Below are positions 5,848 to 5,925 of a stretch of 5,925 nt of DNA, one piece after another; positions within the stretch are counted from its first letter, which is position 1; each line of letters opens with the position of its first letter. This DNA is from Spirochaetota bacterium (GTDB taxonomy: Bacteria; Spirochaetota; Spirochaetia; Treponematales; Breznakiellaceae). The notes under the pieces were generated by a model. That model made no database searches and was not told where the DNA came from. It saw nothing but the letters and a program-made list of their open reading frames with translations. The stretch spans positions 1 through 5,925 of the forward strand of contig JAEWSV010000109.1 of NCBI GenBank assembly GCA_023398155.1, read 5' to 3'. The translations under genes were made by a program, and so were the position numbers.

Positions 5848-5925
5848 TTACTTCGTTCGCTTGTAGTTCTTTATCTCTGCCCTCAGCCGATCCGCGAGCT
5901 CCGCCTTCGGCACCCGCACCTGCTC
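5848..5925 (-). CDS. C-terminal end of an unknown leftward protein (5' part beyond window)
   Basis: The frame is open from the right edge to TAA at 5848-5850 and encodes the last 25 residues of a protein, beginning EQVRVPKAEL and ending AEIKNYKRTK. The tail is highly charged, probably helical, with a basic terminus. I do not recognise the family from this much. Three points support real coding. A second copy at 5717-5758 differs mainly by synonymous changes. Structured sequence follows the stop immediately. An intrinsic terminator on the same strand lies downstream (5593-5628). It converges on the HEPN toxin gene. Confidence 0.55.
   Translation of the reverse strand, partial: EQVRVPKAELADRLRAEIKNYKRTK

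Overview
The window comes from a bacterium with moderately GC-rich DNA. The gene content suggests a free-living or host-associated spirochaete or a similar lineage: a cadherin-like/fibronectin-type surface lipoprotein, a seven-helix membrane AraC-family regulator, and a lipoprotein with the Fibrobacter-type paralogous domain. This placement is an inference from family habits, since no marker gene is present.

Left part (1-3114). A lipoprotein gene runs leftward from 938 off the window edge. It is divergent from a membrane-bound AraC-family regulator (1106-2209), and the gap between them holds a perfect 14-bp palindrome and a good promoter. A second lipoprotein, with a Fib_succ_major domain (2465-3082), follows on the same strand as the regulator. 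All three look intact and encode envelope or envelope-sensing functions.

Middle part (3315-4742). A leftward ATPase gene of the AAA_16/ORC-CDC6-like class is broken by an exact 10-bp tandem duplication just before its Walker A motif. It also lacks an ordinary start codon where the protein homology appears to begin. Between it and the next gene lies a possible decayed scrap of another leftward gene.

Right part (4746-5482). This is an MNT/HEPN toxin-antitoxin pair. The nucleotidyltransferase antitoxin is intact. The HEPN toxin has a single in-frame TAA at codon 24, upstream of its RNase motif.

Far right (5483-5925). The space between the convergent HEPN gene and a partial leftward gene is packed with stem-loops. 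Two units exactly 250 bp apart share one three-hairpin architecture: an identical 14-base hairpin, a long hairpin of unrelated sequence, and a 7-bp hairpin. The stem sequences differ but pairing is kept. Four of the six loops carry GGA on the minus-strand RNA. The 3' end of the partial gene also appears a second time as a decayed copy whose differences are mostly synonymous, and a strong minus-strand intrinsic terminator lies between the units. This is the least explained and most interesting part of the window.

A recurring theme is that three genes (the regulator, the ATPase and the antitoxin) have a TANAAT -10 box only 6-7 nt before the first codon, which suggests leaderless mRNAs.
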